A model generated the notes under the pieces. The model ran no database searches. It had not been told where the DNA came from and saw only the letters and a program-made list of their open reading frames with translations. This document shows, in pieces, positions 8,974 through 18,100 of a stretch of 64,000 nt of DNA. The translations under genes and the position numbers were made by a program. This DNA comes from Pseudoalteromonas sp. XI10 (GTDB lineage Bacteria; Pseudomonadota; Gammaproteobacteria; Enterobacterales; Alteromonadaceae), in the NCBI RefSeq assembly GCF_001469895.1, contig NZ_LOPY01000061.1, forward strand, positions 186,001 to 250,000. Direction: 5' to 3'. The first letter of the stretch is position 1. Every line of letters begins with the position of its first letter.

Positions 8974-9001
8974 AAAAACGAGCCATTTAGGGCTCGTTTT
9001 T
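8974..9001 (-). terminator. Intrinsic terminator of the metA-metH operon
   Basis: AAAAACGAGCC, a 6-base loop, then GGCTCGTTTTT, 32 bases beyond the metH stop on the minus strand and followed there by a T run. Confidence 0.85.
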
Positions 9002-9032
9002 AATTTAAACAAAAGCTAATAACTAAAGGTTA

Positions 9033-11663
9033 TTATTCTGGTTCATAGCCCAAATTAGGCGACAACCAACGCTCGGCTTCTGCAAGAGTCATGTTGGTAC
9101 GCTTAGCGTAATCTTCAACCTGATCTTTTTGAATTTGCGCCACTGCGTAGTATTTAGCTTCAGGGTGAGAGAAATACCAACCAGAAACCGCCGCACCCGG
9201 CCACATTGCGTATGAACTGGTTAGCTTCATGCCAATACGTTGCTCGGTATCAAGTAACTGCCAGATTTTCTTCTTCTCTGTATGTTCAGGACAAGCAGGA
9301 TAACCTGGCGCAGGGCGAATACCTTGGTAGTTTTCACGAATAAGTTCATCGTTCGATAGATTCTCATCTACCGCATAGCCCCAATACTCTTTACGTACTT
9401 GCTCATGCAAATATTCAGCAAATGCTTCTGCTAAACGGTCTGCTACGGCTTTAACCATGATCTTATTATAATCATCTTGCTTAGCATCGAAGGCATCGGC
9501 AAGGTCGTCTTCTTCAAGACCACCAGTAACCGCAAAAGCACCAAAGTAATCAGGGGTGCCTTTTGGCGCAATATAATCAGCTAAACAGTAGTTAGCAAAG
9601 TCGGTTTTTTCTGTTTGCTGACGTAAATGACACGATGTAGTTAAAAGCGTTGTACGCGACTCATCGGTGTAAATCTCAATGTCATCCCCTACTCGGTTTG
9701 CAGGGAATAAACCAATGACACCTAGAGGTTGTAGCGCACCTGATTGTTCAATCTCATCAAGCATTGCGTTGGCATCAGCGAATAAGCTTTTAGCCTGTTC
9801 ACCTACAATTTCATCTTCAAGAATACGTGGGTACTTACCAGCGATTGACCACGTCATGAAATAAGGAGTCCAGTCGATGTACTGTCTTAACGTCGCAATC
9901 GAAACATCTTTAAACTCAGTCACACCCAGCTTTTTCGGTACAGGTGGCGTGTAGTTATCCCAATCAAGTTTCACTGCATTGTCGCGAGCACGCTGTAAAG
10001 TAACGGGTTTTGAGCGCGGCTTTTTACGTGCTTGTTGTTCACGTACTTTTTCATACTCAGCCTTGGTTTTCTCTAAAAATGCTGGCTTTAACTCTTTCGA
10101 CAATAAATTAGAAACCACCCCAACAGCACGGCTGGCGTTATTTACATAAACCACACCTTTATCATACTGAGGCTCAATTTTAACCGCAGTATGCGCTTTA
10201 GAGGTTGTTGCACCACCAATCAGTAACGGTAATTCAAAACCACGACGGGTCATTTCTTTAGCAACATGCACCATTTCATCAAGTGATGGGGTAATCAGCC
10301 CTGATAAACCAATAATGTCGGCTTTTTCGTCAATGGCGGTTTGCAAGATTTTCTCTGCTGGCACCATCACACCAAGGTCAATAACCTCGTAGTTATTACA
10401 TTGCAGTACAACGCCTACAATGTTCTTACCAATGTCGTGTACATCGCCCTTAACAGTTGCCATAACCACTTTACCATTGGTTGCGCCCTCTTCTTTTTCG
10501 GCTTCAATGAAAGGGTCAAGATAGGCAACGGCACGCTTCATCACACGTGCAGACTTAACAACCTGCGGTAAGAACATTTTACCCGCGCCAAATAAGTCAC
10601 CTACTACATTCATGCCGTCCATAAGCGGCCCTTCGATCACTTCGATAGGCTTAGCTTTGCTCTTACGGCACTCTTCGGTATCTTCGTCGATGTACTCGGT
10701 AATGCCTTTTACTAGCGCATGTTCAAGGCGCTTTTCAACAGGCCAAGTACGCCACTCTAGATCTTCAACTTTCTCTGCTTGCGCCATACCTGAGTATTTT
10801 GGTGCAAGTTCAACAAGTCGCTCACCAGCACCTGGGTCGGTATTGAGTATCACATCTTCTACAGCTTTGCGCAGCTCTTCAGGGATATCGTCGTAAACCG
10901 CTAATTGGCCCGCATTTACAATGCCCATGTCCATACCCGCTTTAATCGCGTGGTATAAAAACACTGAGTGAATAGCTTCACGTACTGGGTTATTACCTCG
11001 GAACGAGAACGACACATTCGATACACCACCCGACACTTTACAGTGCGGTAAGCCTTGCTTAATTCGACGCGTACCTTCAATAAACTCAACAGCGTAGTTA
11101 TCGTGCTCTTCAATACCCGTTGCAACGGCAAAAATGTTCGGGTCAAAAATAATGTCTTCTGGCGGAAAGCCAATATCATCAACGAGTATTTTGTAACTAC
11201 GCTGACAAATCTCGAACTTACGATCAGCAGTTTCTGCTTGCCCGGTTTCATCAAACGCCATTACAACCGCAGCAGCACCAAAGCGTTTAATTAGCTTAGC
11301 TTGGCGGATAAACGGCTCTTCACCTTCTTTAAGTGAAATTGAGTTAACAATGGCCTTACCTTGAATACACTTTAAGCCTGCTTCAATCACGTCCCATTTA
11401 GATGAGTCGACCATGATAGGTACTTTTGAGATATCAGGCTCTGAGGCAATTAAGTTTAAAAACTTTATCATCGCCGCTTTCGAGTCCAACATGGCTTCAT
11501 CCATGTTGATATCAATCACTTGCGCGCCATTTTCTACTTGTTCACGGGCAACATCGAGAGCAGTCTCGTAATCTTCTTCCATGATCAAGCGCTTAAACTT
11601 AGCCGAGCCTGTTACATTGGTACGCTCACCGACGTTAGTAAATACAGCAATTTGGTCAGTCAT
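9033..11663 (-). CDS. metH: Cobalamin-dependent methionine synthase, folate/B12/AdoMet-binding part
   Basis: 876-aa protein equal to residues ~355 to the end of E. coli MetH. Order: pterin-binding (methyltetrahydrofolate) domain from NVGERTNVTGSAKFKRLI to ~260; B12-binding module with the cobalt-ligand motif DVHDIGKN (His near 410) and GLSGLITPSLDEM; activation domain from ~550 to the end (RPAPGYPACPEHTEK, WYFSHPEAKYYAV). The homocysteine-binding domain is missing and is supplied by the gene just upstream. The start codon is in frame with that gene, separated by a TAG and three codons, and has its own AGGAAA site. The two products must act together to methylate homocysteine. Confidence 0.93.
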   Translation of the reverse strand: MTDQIAVFTNVGERTNVTGSAKFKRLIMEEDYETALDVAREQVENGAQVIDINMDEAMLDSKAAMIKFLNLIASEPDISKVPIMVDSSKWDVIEAGLKCIQGKAIVNSISLKEGEEPFIRQAKLIKRFGAAAVVMAFDETGQAETADRKFEICQRSYKILVDDIGFPPEDIIFDPNIFAVATGIEEHDNYAVEFIEGTRRIKQGLPHCKVSGGVSNVSFSFRGNNPVREAIHSVFLYHAIKAGMDMGIVNAGQLAVYDDIPEELRKAVEDVILNTDPGAGERLVELAPKYSGMAQAEKVEDLEWRTWPVEKRLEHALVKGITEYIDEDTEECRKSKAKPIEVIEGPLMDGMNVVGDLFGAGKMFLPQVVKSARVMKRAVAYLDPFIEAEKEEGATNGKVVMATVKGDVHDIGKNIVGVVLQCNNYEVIDLGVMVPAEKILQTAIDEKADIIGLSGLITPSLDEMVHVAKEMTRRGFELPLLIGGATTSKAHTAVKIEPQYDKGVVYVNNASRAVGVVSNLLSKELKPAFLEKTKAEYEKVREQQARKKPRSKPVTLQRARDNAVKLDWDNYTPPVPKKLGVTEFKDVSIATLRQYIDWTPYFMTWSIAGKYPRILEDEIVGEQAKSLFADANAMLDEIEQSGALQPLGVIGLFPANRVGDDIEIYTDESRTTLLTTSCHLRQQTEKTDFANYCLADYIAPKGTPDYFGAFAVTGGLEEDDLADAFDAKQDDYNKIMVKAVADRLAEAFAEYLHEQVRKEYWGYAVDENLSNDELIRENYQGIRPAPGYPACPEHTEKKKIWQLLDTEQRIGMKLTSSYAMWPGAAVSGWYFSHPEAKYYAVAQIQKDQVEDYAKRTNMTLAEAERWLSPNLGYEPE

Positions 11664-11672
11664 GTCGGTTTC

Positions 11673-12740
11673 CTAGTTTAAGTTACACGCTTCAAGGCCC
11701 GATAAGCGCATACGCACTTCAAGCTCAGGTAATTGGCGAGGTTTAACACCTTCAAGGCCTTTCGCAAACGCCTTAATATGAGCCGGTGTGGTGCCACAAC
11801 AACCACCTACAATGTTGATAAAGCCAGACTTGCCCCAGTCGATAATTTCTTTTGCCATTTCAGGGGCTTCTAAATCATATTCGCCAAACTCATTCGGTAA
11901 ACCGGCATTGGGATGCACCGAGGTAAAGGTTTCGCAAACACGTGATAACTCTTCAACATATTGACGCAGTAAATCAGGGCCAAGGGCACAGTTAAGGCCG
12001 ATTGATAACGGTTTGATATGGCGAATTGAGTTATAAAATGCTTCTGTGGTTTGCCCTGATAAAGTACGGCCAGAGGCATCGGTAATGGTGCCTGAGATCA
12101 TCACAGGTAAACTACGACCAGCTTGTTCGAATGCTTCTTCTACGGCAAACGAAGCCGCTTTTGCATTAAGGGTATCAAAGATCGTTTCTATTAAAATAAG
12201 GTCAGCACCACCTTCCATTAATGCCAGTGTTGACTCAACATACGCAGCCACCAGCTTATCAAAGTTGATATTACGATAACCTGGGTCATTTACATCTGGT
12301 GAAATAGAACAGGTTTTTGACGTTGGCCCAAGTACACCAGCTACATAACGCGGTTTGCTAGGATCTTTTGCTTCAAGTTCATCACACACGCTGCGTGCAA
12401 GCTTCGCTGACTCGAGGTTGATTTCGCGGCTAAGGCTCGCCATGTCGTAATCTTCCATCGAAATAGTCGTGGCATTAAAGGTATTCGTTTCGATGATATC
12501 GGCACCGGCTTCTAAATAAGCACGGTGAATATCAGCAATGATTTTTGGCTGAGTCAGGCTTAATAAATCGTTATTGCCTTTAATAAGTACGTGCCAGTCT
12601 TTAAAGCGCTCACCGCGATAATCCTGTTCTTCTAATTTATATTCTTGGATCATGGTGCCCATCGCGCCATCGAGGATTAAAATTCGCTGTTTCAGCGCCT
12701 CGGTTAATTGTTCGCGTTTATTCACTGCATTACTCGGCAT
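11673..12740 (-). CDS. metH: Methionine synthase, homocysteine-binding domain encoded as a separate gene
   Basis: 355-aa homocysteine S-methyltransferase domain, equal to the N-terminal barrel of E. coli MetH. It starts with RILILDGAMGTMIQEYKL and has the zinc-ligand cysteines in GLNCALG and in GGCCGTTP. It ends RLSGLE plus five residues, exactly at the linker to the folate domain in one-piece MetH. It overlaps metA by 11 bp upstream and is 9 bp from the rest of metH downstream, so the three are translated from one message. It must pair with the downstream protein to act as methionine synthase. Confidence 0.93.
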   Translation of the reverse strand: MPSNAVNKREQLTEALKQRILILDGAMGTMIQEYKLEEQDYRGERFKDWHVLIKGNNDLLSLTQPKIIADIHRAYLEAGADIIETNTFNATTISMEDYDMASLSREINLESAKLARSVCDELEAKDPSKPRYVAGVLGPTSKTCSISPDVNDPGYRNINFDKLVAAYVESTLALMEGGADLILIETIFDTLNAKAASFAVEEAFEQAGRSLPVMISGTITDASGRTLSGQTTEAFYNSIRHIKPLSIGLNCALGPDLLRQYVEELSRVCETFTSVHPNAGLPNEFGEYDLEAPEMAKEIIDWGKSGFINIVGGCCGTTPAHIKAFAKGLEGVKPRQLPELEVRMRLSGLEACNLN

Positions 12741-13677
12741 AGTTGTTAGTCCTTACATCTTGGCTAACTAAGTTAATATCATACGGTGTAGTTTGGTACA
12801 CATAATAGTTTAACCAATTCGAAAACAATAAAAAGGCATGGCTTTGCCACGTTTTCGACGGTTCGTTGTCTGGGTTATCGTCAGGAAAGTAATTTTCTGG
12901 CTTAGGTGCATCCGCTGATTTTTCTTGGTCACGTAAATACTCCCCTTTTAAGGTATGAGCATCGTACTCTGGATGGCCAGTAATATACACTTGGCTGCCT
13001 GATTTATTTTTAATTAAGTAGGCACCAACTCGCTCTGATCCGGCTAACACCACCAGCTCTTCGCAGGCATTGATCTTATCGATATCAATATGACCATAAC
13101 GAGAATGTGGCACTAAAAAGGTATCATCAAAGCCACGCGTTAGCGCTGCATGGTCAAAATAGCTTTTATGGGTAAATACGCCACTGAGTTTGTTTGGTTT
13201 CAAATCACGTTTAAGACCATAGTGATGATAAAGCCCAGCATGGGCCGCCCAACACGAAAATAGCGTAGACGTCACATGCTGCTCTGCCCAATCTAAAATA
13301 ATTTTTAGTTCGTCCCAGTAAGCAACTTCGTCATATTCTAAATGAGCAAGCGGCGCCCCCGTGATAATCATGGCATCGTAGTTATTATCTTTCACTTCTG
13401 AAAAATAACGATAAAACGTATCCATGTGCTGCTCAGAGTTACTACTGGTGCGATGGGTATCTAAGCGCAACAGCTCAACATTAACTTGCAGCGGTGAGTT
13501 TGCTAACAAGCGAATAAACTGCACTTCGGTTTCAACTTTGTTTGGCATTAAGTTTAAGATGGCCAAACGCATTGGGCGGATTTCTTGCGTTTTAGCACGA
13601 CTTTTTGGCATTACAAACACGTTTTCTTGACGTAACTTTGCAATGGCAGGCAATTCATCTTTTACTGTAATGGGCAT
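12730..13677 (-). CDS. metA: Homoserine O-acyltransferase MetA (succinyl- or acetyl-)
   Basis: First committed step of methionine synthesis: acylation of homoserine. 315 aa, near the E. coli length and alignable end to end (MPI-KDELPA start, TPYDI end). The catalytic Cys is in TLFSCWAAHAG and the His/Glu pair in TGHPEYDAHTL. The residue that separates succinyl (Gly) from acetyl (Glu) enzymes, position 111, is Ala here (GAPLA), so the acyl donor is not settled; a small residue favours succinyl-CoA. It is first in an operon with both metH genes and has a MetJ-like operator upstream. Confidence 0.92.
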   Translation of the reverse strand: MPITVKDELPAIAKLRQENVFVMPKSRAKTQEIRPMRLAILNLMPNKVETEVQFIRLLANSPLQVNVELLRLDTHRTSSNSEQHMDTFYRYFSEVKDNNYDAMIITGAPLAHLEYDEVAYWDELKIILDWAEQHVTSTLFSCWAAHAGLYHHYGLKRDLKPNKLSGVFTHKSYFDHAALTRGFDDTFLVPHSRYGHIDIDKINACEELVVLAGSERVGAYLIKNKSGSQVYITGHPEYDAHTLKGEYLRDQEKSADAPKPENYFPDDNPDNEPSKTWQSHAFLLFSNWLNYYVYQTTPYDINLVSQDVRTNNYAE

Positions 13678-13709
13678 AGCTGGCTCCGAGCATACTTATC
13701 TGACTGCTA

Positions 13710-13737
13710 ATTATGAACGGATAGTTAGAAATTTCAA
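13710..13737 (-). promoter_or_regulatory. Possible sigma-70 promoter of metA
   Basis: On the minus strand TTGAAA, 16 bp, then CATAAT, ending about 33 bases before the metA start. The MetJ-like boxes lie just upstream of the -35. Match quality is moderate. Confidence 0.4.
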
Positions 13738-13742
13738 CCTCT

Positions 13743-13758
13743 AGATGTTTAGATGTCC
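13743..13758. promoter_or_regulatory. Tandem MetJ-like operator boxes
   Basis: AGATGTTT directly followed by AGATGTCC: two 8-bp met boxes in phase, each matching AGACGTCT at six of eight positions, also on the opposite strand. MetJ with S-adenosylmethionine binds such arrays and represses met genes. The position, upstream of metA, is right; whether this genome has metJ is not visible here. Confidence 0.65.
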
Positions 13759-13806
13759 AAATGAATTTTAATTGTTTGAAAGCAAAGCCCATAAAAGCCT
13801 GTTTCG

Positions 13807-13836
13807 TTGACGTATACGCGACAGAGCCTCTACAAT
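13807..13836 (+). promoter_or_regulatory. Sigma-70 promoter of ettA
   Basis: TTGACG, 18 bp, TACAAT: five of six matches at each hexamer, 41 bases before the ettA start. Confidence 0.6.
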
Positions 13837-13876
13837 ATACGCTATTAATTTTTCTTATAAATTGAAGGCTCCTTTC

Positions 13877-15550
13877 ATGGTGTTACCAGATAAGTTTATA
13901 TTCTCGATGAGTCGAGTTTCTAAGGTTGTGCCACCTAAGCGCACTATCTTAAAAGATATTTCTTTACACTTTTTCCCAGGCGCAAAAATTGGTGTGCTAG
14001 GTCTAAACGGTGCAGGTAAATCAACGTTACTTCGCATTATGGCTGGTGTTGACCAAGACTTTGAAGGTGAAGCTCGCCCTCAACCAGGCACTAAAATCGG
14101 TTACTTACCGCAAGAACCTGTACTAGACGAAAGCAAGACAGTTCGCGAAACAGTAGAAGAAGCAGTAAGCGAAGTTAAAAATGCACTAAACCGCCTTGAT
14201 GAAGTATACAACGAGTATGCAATGGACGGTGCTGACTTTGATGCACTTGCGAAAGAGCAAGGCGAATTAGAAGCTATCATCCAAGCGCACGACGGTCACA
14301 ATATCGACAACGTGTTAGAGCGTGCAGCTGATGCATTACGCCTTCCACCTTGGGATGCAAAAATTGAACACCTTTCGGGTGGTGAGCGTCGCCGTGTTGC
14401 GATCTGTCGTTTGCTACTTGAAAAACCAGATATGCTTATTCTTGACGAACCAACCAACCACTTAGACGCTGAGTCAGTTGCTTGGTTAGAGCGCTTCTTA
14501 CACGACTACGAAGGTACCGTGGTTGCTGTAACCCACGACCGTTACTTCTTAGACAACGTAGCAGGTTGGATTTTAGAGCTTGACCGTGGTGAAGGTATTC
14601 CTTGGGAAGGTAACTACTCATCGTGGCTTGAGCAAAAAGATTTACGTTTACAACAAGAACAGAAATCTGAAAAAGCACGTCAAAAATCAATCGCGCAAGA
14701 ACTTGAATGGGTTCGTTCAAATCCGAAAGGCCGTCAAGCTAAATCTAAAGCACGTATGGCGCAGTTCTCTGAGCTACAGCAGAACGATTACCAAAAGCGT
14801 AACGAAACGAATGAGCTATTCATTCCACCGGGTCCACGCTTAGGTGACCAAGTTATCGAAGTGAAAGGCCTGAAGAAGAGCTTTGGCGATCGCGTATTAA
14901 TCGATGACTTAAACTTTGCAATGCCGAAAGGCGCTATCGTAGGTATTATCGGTGCCAATGGTGCGGGTAAATCAACGCTATTCAAAATGCTAAGTGGTGA
15001 AGAAACACCAGATAGCGGTGAGATCATTGTTGGTGACACTGTTGAGCTTGCAACGGTTGATCAGTTCCGTGGCGACATGGACGAAAGCAACACTGTTTTC
15101 CAAGAAATCTCTAACGGCCAAGACGTATTAAAAATTGGTAACTTTGAATTCCCAAGCCGTGCCTATGTTGGCCGCTTTAACTTCAAAGGTAACGACCAAC
15201 AAAAATTCGTTAAAGACCTATCAGGTGGTGAGCGCAACCGTTTACACCTAGCTAAGTTACTAAAAGCAGGTGGTAACGTATTACTACTGGATGAGCCAAC
15301 CAATGACCTAGACGTTGAAACACTACGTGCACTTGAGAACGCTATTTTAGAGTTCCCTGGCTGTGTAATGTGTATCTCGCATGACCGTTGGTTCCTTGAC
15401 CGTATTGCTACACATATTCTTGATTACCGTGACGAAGGCCAAATTAACTTCTTCGATGGTAACTACACAGAATACGAAGAGTGGTTGAAGAAAACCTTAG
15501 GCGCAGAAGCGGCACAACCTAAGCGTATTAAATACAAAAAAATTGGCTAA
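13877..15550 (+). CDS. ettA: Energy-dependent translational throttle protein EttA (ABC-F)
   Basis: Cytosolic ABC-F ATPase that binds the ribosomal E site and gates the first elongation steps according to the ATP/ADP level. 557 aa, as in E. coli. Two ATPase domains have Walker A GLNGAGKST (42-50) and GANGAGKST, signatures LSGGERRRV and LSGGERNRL, and Walker B ending LDEPTNHLD and LDEPTNDLD. Between them is the linker that reaches the P-site tRNA, with the arm insertion in domain 1. The ATG at 13877 aligns with E. coli EttA and has AAGG eight bases before; an upstream TTG at 13862 is less likely. Confidence 0.95.
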   Translation: MVLPDKFIFSMSRVSKVVPPKRTILKDISLHFFPGAKIGVLGLNGAGKSTLLRIMAGVDQDFEGEARPQPGTKIGYLPQEPVLDESKTVRETVEEAVSEVKNALNRLDEVYNEYAMDGADFDALAKEQGELEAIIQAHDGHNIDNVLERAADALRLPPWDAKIEHLSGGERRRVAICRLLLEKPDMLILDEPTNHLDAESVAWLERFLHDYEGTVVAVTHDRYFLDNVAGWILELDRGEGIPWEGNYSSWLEQKDLRLQQEQKSEKARQKSIAQELEWVRSNPKGRQAKSKARMAQFSELQQNDYQKRNETNELFIPPGPRLGDQVIEVKGLKKSFGDRVLIDDLNFAMPKGAIVGIIGANGAGKSTLFKMLSGEETPDSGEIIVGDTVELATVDQFRGDMDESNTVFQEISNGQDVLKIGNFEFPSRAYVGRFNFKGNDQQKFVKDLSGGERNRLHLAKLLKAGGNVLLLDEPTNDLDVETLRALENAILEFPGCVMCISHDRWFLDRIATHILDYRDEGQINFFDGNYTEYEEWLKKTLGAEAAQPKRIKYKKIG

Positions 15551-15563
15551 TTAGCTGATACTT

Positions 15564-15589
15564 AAAAAGCCCCTACTTAGGGGCTTTTT
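15564..15589 (+). terminator. Intrinsic terminator of ettA
   Basis: AAAAAGCCCC, 6-base loop, GGGGCTTTTT, followed by another T; starts 14 bases after the ettA stop. Confidence 0.9.
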
Positions 15590-15665
15590 TGTTGCTGTAA
15601 TCATTTCTCTCACTAATTTCATAATGATCTATACTGATTAGGTCACTAAGGTTGGAGATACAGCT

Positions 15666-16031
15666 ATGAATGAACGCAGAGAGTTTTCGCGGGTATTATT
15701 TTCTTGCCCTGCGATCCTTCGTATCGAAGATAACGACTATCACTGTCAGTTACTTGATTTATCTTTGCAAGGTGCGCTCATTACTAAAAGTGATTCATTT
15801 TTAGTGCCTATTCATAGTAAAGCTGACTTAATCTTCACCCTGCCAGAATCAACTATCGAGATTAAAATGCAAGTGGAGCTGTGCCATGTTGAGCATCAGC
15901 ATGCAGGCCTTCGCTGCGAACATATCGATATTGATAGCATTACTCACTTAAAACGATTGATTGAATTAAATCTGGGTGATGAGGCATTATTACATCGCGA
16001 GTTAGCTCATTTAATTCACACACCAGAGTAA
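15666..16031 (+). CDS. PilZ-domain cyclic-di-GMP-binding protein
   Basis: 121-aa single-domain protein. The RxxxR motif is at the very start (R5 and R9 of NERREFSR) and the second motif is DLSLQGA (DxSxxG), the two parts of the PilZ c-di-GMP site. It is 53 bp upstream of a deacetylase-family gene on the same strand. It could be an effector for the GGDEF proteins in this window; the partner it controls is unknown. Confidence 0.85.
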   Translation: MNERREFSRVLFSCPAILRIEDNDYHCQLLDLSLQGALITKSDSFLVPIHSKADLIFTLPESTIEIKMQVELCHVEHQHAGLRCEHIDIDSITHLKRLIELNLGDEALLHRELAHLIHTPE

Positions 16032-16084
16032 ACATTTGTCGGTAGATTCGTTATGCTGTAGCAAATTCAGCTATTCAATGAGCT

Positions 16085-16993
16085 ATGCAGTTAAATCCCC
16101 ACTTACCCTTGGTGTATCACCCAAATTACTCGTTTAGTTTCGATCCTAACCATCGCTTTGTAATGAGTAAGTTTGCTTATTTATATGAGCATGTACAAAA
16201 CCTTGGATTAATAAATGACAATCTAACTCAACCGATGCTTGGCAGCCCTGAGCCTCTTGAATTAGTGCACTGCGAAAACTATATCCACGACCTTTGGCAC
16301 AACCGCTTAGATGAAAAAGCAATGCGCCGTATTGGCTTACCTTGGTCAAAAGAGCTGATGGCACGTACCTTTACTGCGCCTCTAGGCACCTTACAAACAG
16401 CACGTTTAGCACTTAAACATGGCATTGCTTGTCACTTAGCGGGTGGCACTCATCATGCCCATACTGATTTTGGCTCAGGCTATTGCATGGTAAACGACCT
16501 CGCTTTCACCAGCGAAACTCTAATAAAAAGTGGTGAAGTAACCAATATACTTATTTTTGATTTAGATGTTCATCAAGGTGATGGTACCGCAGCAATGCTG
16601 GCGCATCAGCCCTACGCTTATACTTGCTCTATTCACTGTGAAAAGAATTTTCCGTTTCGAAAATCAGCCAGCGATCTAGACATAGGTTTAGCACCGAATG
16701 TCGCTGATAGTGAATACCTAGGCGTTGTTGACGATACGCTGAGTTATTTATTATACACCCTAAACCCAGATTTAGTGCTTTATGATGCAGGTGTAGATGT
16801 ATGGCAGCAAGATGGCTTAGGTAAACTTGATATAAGCTGGCAAGGGATAGCACAACGCGACCATTTAGTTCTCAAACGTTGCCTTGAGCACAATGTACCT
16901 GTCGCAACCGTAATTGGTGGTGGTTATGATAAAGACCATCGCCGTTTAGCAGCTCGCCATGGCATTGTGGTAGAGCAAGCTGCTCGATTTTAA
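16085..16993 (+). CDS. Histone-deacetylase-family hydrolase (acetoin utilisation/HDAC class)
   Basis: 302-aa zinc-dependent amide hydrolase related to HDACs, acetylpolyamine amidohydrolases and AcuC. Visible motifs: GGTHHAHTDFGSGYC (catalytic His pair), the zinc ligands in DLDVHQGDGTA, and the later DAGVDVW with the third ligand. Bacterial members remove acetyl or other acyl groups from small amines or protein lysines; the substrate here is unknown. The ribosome site before the ATG is weak. It may share a message with the upstream PilZ gene. Confidence 0.88.
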   Translation: MQLNPHLPLVYHPNYSFSFDPNHRFVMSKFAYLYEHVQNLGLINDNLTQPMLGSPEPLELVHCENYIHDLWHNRLDEKAMRRIGLPWSKELMARTFTAPLGTLQTARLALKHGIACHLAGGTHHAHTDFGSGYCMVNDLAFTSETLIKSGEVTNILIFDLDVHQGDGTAAMLAHQPYAYTCSIHCEKNFPFRKSASDLDIGLAPNVADSEYLGVVDDTLSYLLYTLNPDLVLYDAGVDVWQQDGLGKLDISWQGIAQRDHLVLKRCLEHNVPVATVIGGGYDKDHRRLAARHGIVVEQAARF

Positions 16994-17007
16994 AAACAAC
17001 AAAGAAA

Positions 17008-17038
17008 AAAGGCCCGGTGGAGAAAAAACCGGGCCTTT
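17008..17038. terminator. Bidirectional terminator between the deacetylase gene and cyoE
   Basis: AAAGGCCCGGT, a 9-base loop, ACCGGGCCTTT: a perfect 11-bp stem between convergent genes, with an A run on the left that gives the T tract on the minus strand. Confidence 0.88.
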
Positions 17039-17074
17039 GCTACTGTAACATTGGGATATGTTAGCAACTTTTTT

Positions 17075-17959
17075 CTAAGTTAAAACAAGTAGCTGTGGAG
17101 CTACCGAATGGTAATCTAAAGCCATCGCTATGCTCAAAACCGTGATGTTTACAATTGAAAAAGCAAACACTTGGCGCGCCCAGCCGCTGACATCAATATT
17201 GCGACGATAGCCACGAAGCGCCATTAGCAACCACCAAAAACTCGTTGTACAAGCTACAGCCATAAAGGCTAAACCTGTATAACCACTAATGGTTAATAAC
17301 ATCACAACCAACGCATACACGGCGATATATAAAACAATGTGATGCTTTGCCTTCTCGATCCCCTGCGCTACTGGTAACACAGGAATTCTGGCCGCTTGGT
17401 AGTCGTTATAACGAAAGATTGCAATTGCATATGAATGAGGCATTTGCCATAGACTAAACATAACCAATAAAATCACAGCACCAGCATCAAACTGCCCAGT
17501 TACGGCACAATAACCCACTACAGGTGGTACTGCGCCAGATAAACTTCCTACAAAGGTGCCGTACACAGAACGACGTTTCATATATAAGCTGTACACACCT
17601 ACGTAGATGACGTAACCAAAAGTAGCAAATAAGAGTGCCACTACGTTGGTATACACTGCTAATAACCCGAAACCAATAACACCAAGCACGATGCCATGTG
17701 CCATAGCCGCCTTTGCTGACATTTCGCCAGTCACTGTGACGCGTTTGCGAGTGCGCGCCATAGCAACATCAATATCACGATCAATTACGTTATTGATCGC
17801 GCATCCTGATGCCACTACTAAAGATAACCCTAGTAAGGTTGCGATCATTAACCATGGGTCAATATCACCACGAGAGGCTAGCAAGAATCCCCCCGCGACA
17901 GAGATCAAATTGCCCATGATAATGCCAGGTTTAGTGACATTTAAATAACGTCGAAACAC
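17075..17959 (-). CDS. cyoE: Protoheme IX farnesyltransferase (heme O synthase)
   Basis: Inner-membrane prenyltransferase that adds farnesyl to heme B to give heme O for cytochrome bo3. About 294 aa with eight or nine helices. Prenyl-diphosphate motif NNVIDRDIDVAMART, and the conserved block YSLYMKRRSVYGTFVGSLSG. The GTG at 17959 (MFRRYLNVTKPGI) was chosen because it aligns with E. coli CyoE and has AGAGGAG eight bases before; a GTG at 17986 would add nine residues. Last gene of the cyo operon, 141 bp after cyoD. Confidence 0.93.
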   Translation of the reverse strand: MFRRYLNVTKPGIIMGNLISVAGGFLLASRGDIDPWLMIATLLGLSLVVASGCAINNVIDRDIDVAMARTRKRVTVTGEMSAKAAMAHGIVLGVIGFGLLAVYTNVVALLFATFGYVIYVGVYSLYMKRRSVYGTFVGSLSGAVPPVVGYCAVTGQFDAGAVILLVMFSLWQMPHSYAIAIFRYNDYQAARIPVLPVAQGIEKAKHHIVLYIAVYALVVMLLTISGYTGLAFMAVACTTSFWWLLMALRGYRRNIDVSGWARQVFAFSIVNITVLSIAMALDYHSVAPQLLVLT

Positions 17960-18100
17960 TTCCTCGACTCCTCTAATTTTCAGCACAAACGCAATATTAC
18001 GAAAGAAACTAGTTAGTAACAGACTGTGAGAACTGGAGACACAACCTCAGACTAACCAGCTCCTTTCGTAAATCTTTTACCAATTACCAAGTAATTGTTA

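Noticed and set aside
11660..11680. metH frameshift or pseudogene
   Set aside because: Both halves are full-length domains with their own ribosome sites, and the frame is unbroken apart from one TAG at the linker.
13678..13860. SAM riboswitch before metA
   Set aside because: No multi-helix leader fits; the MetJ-like boxes explain regulation better.
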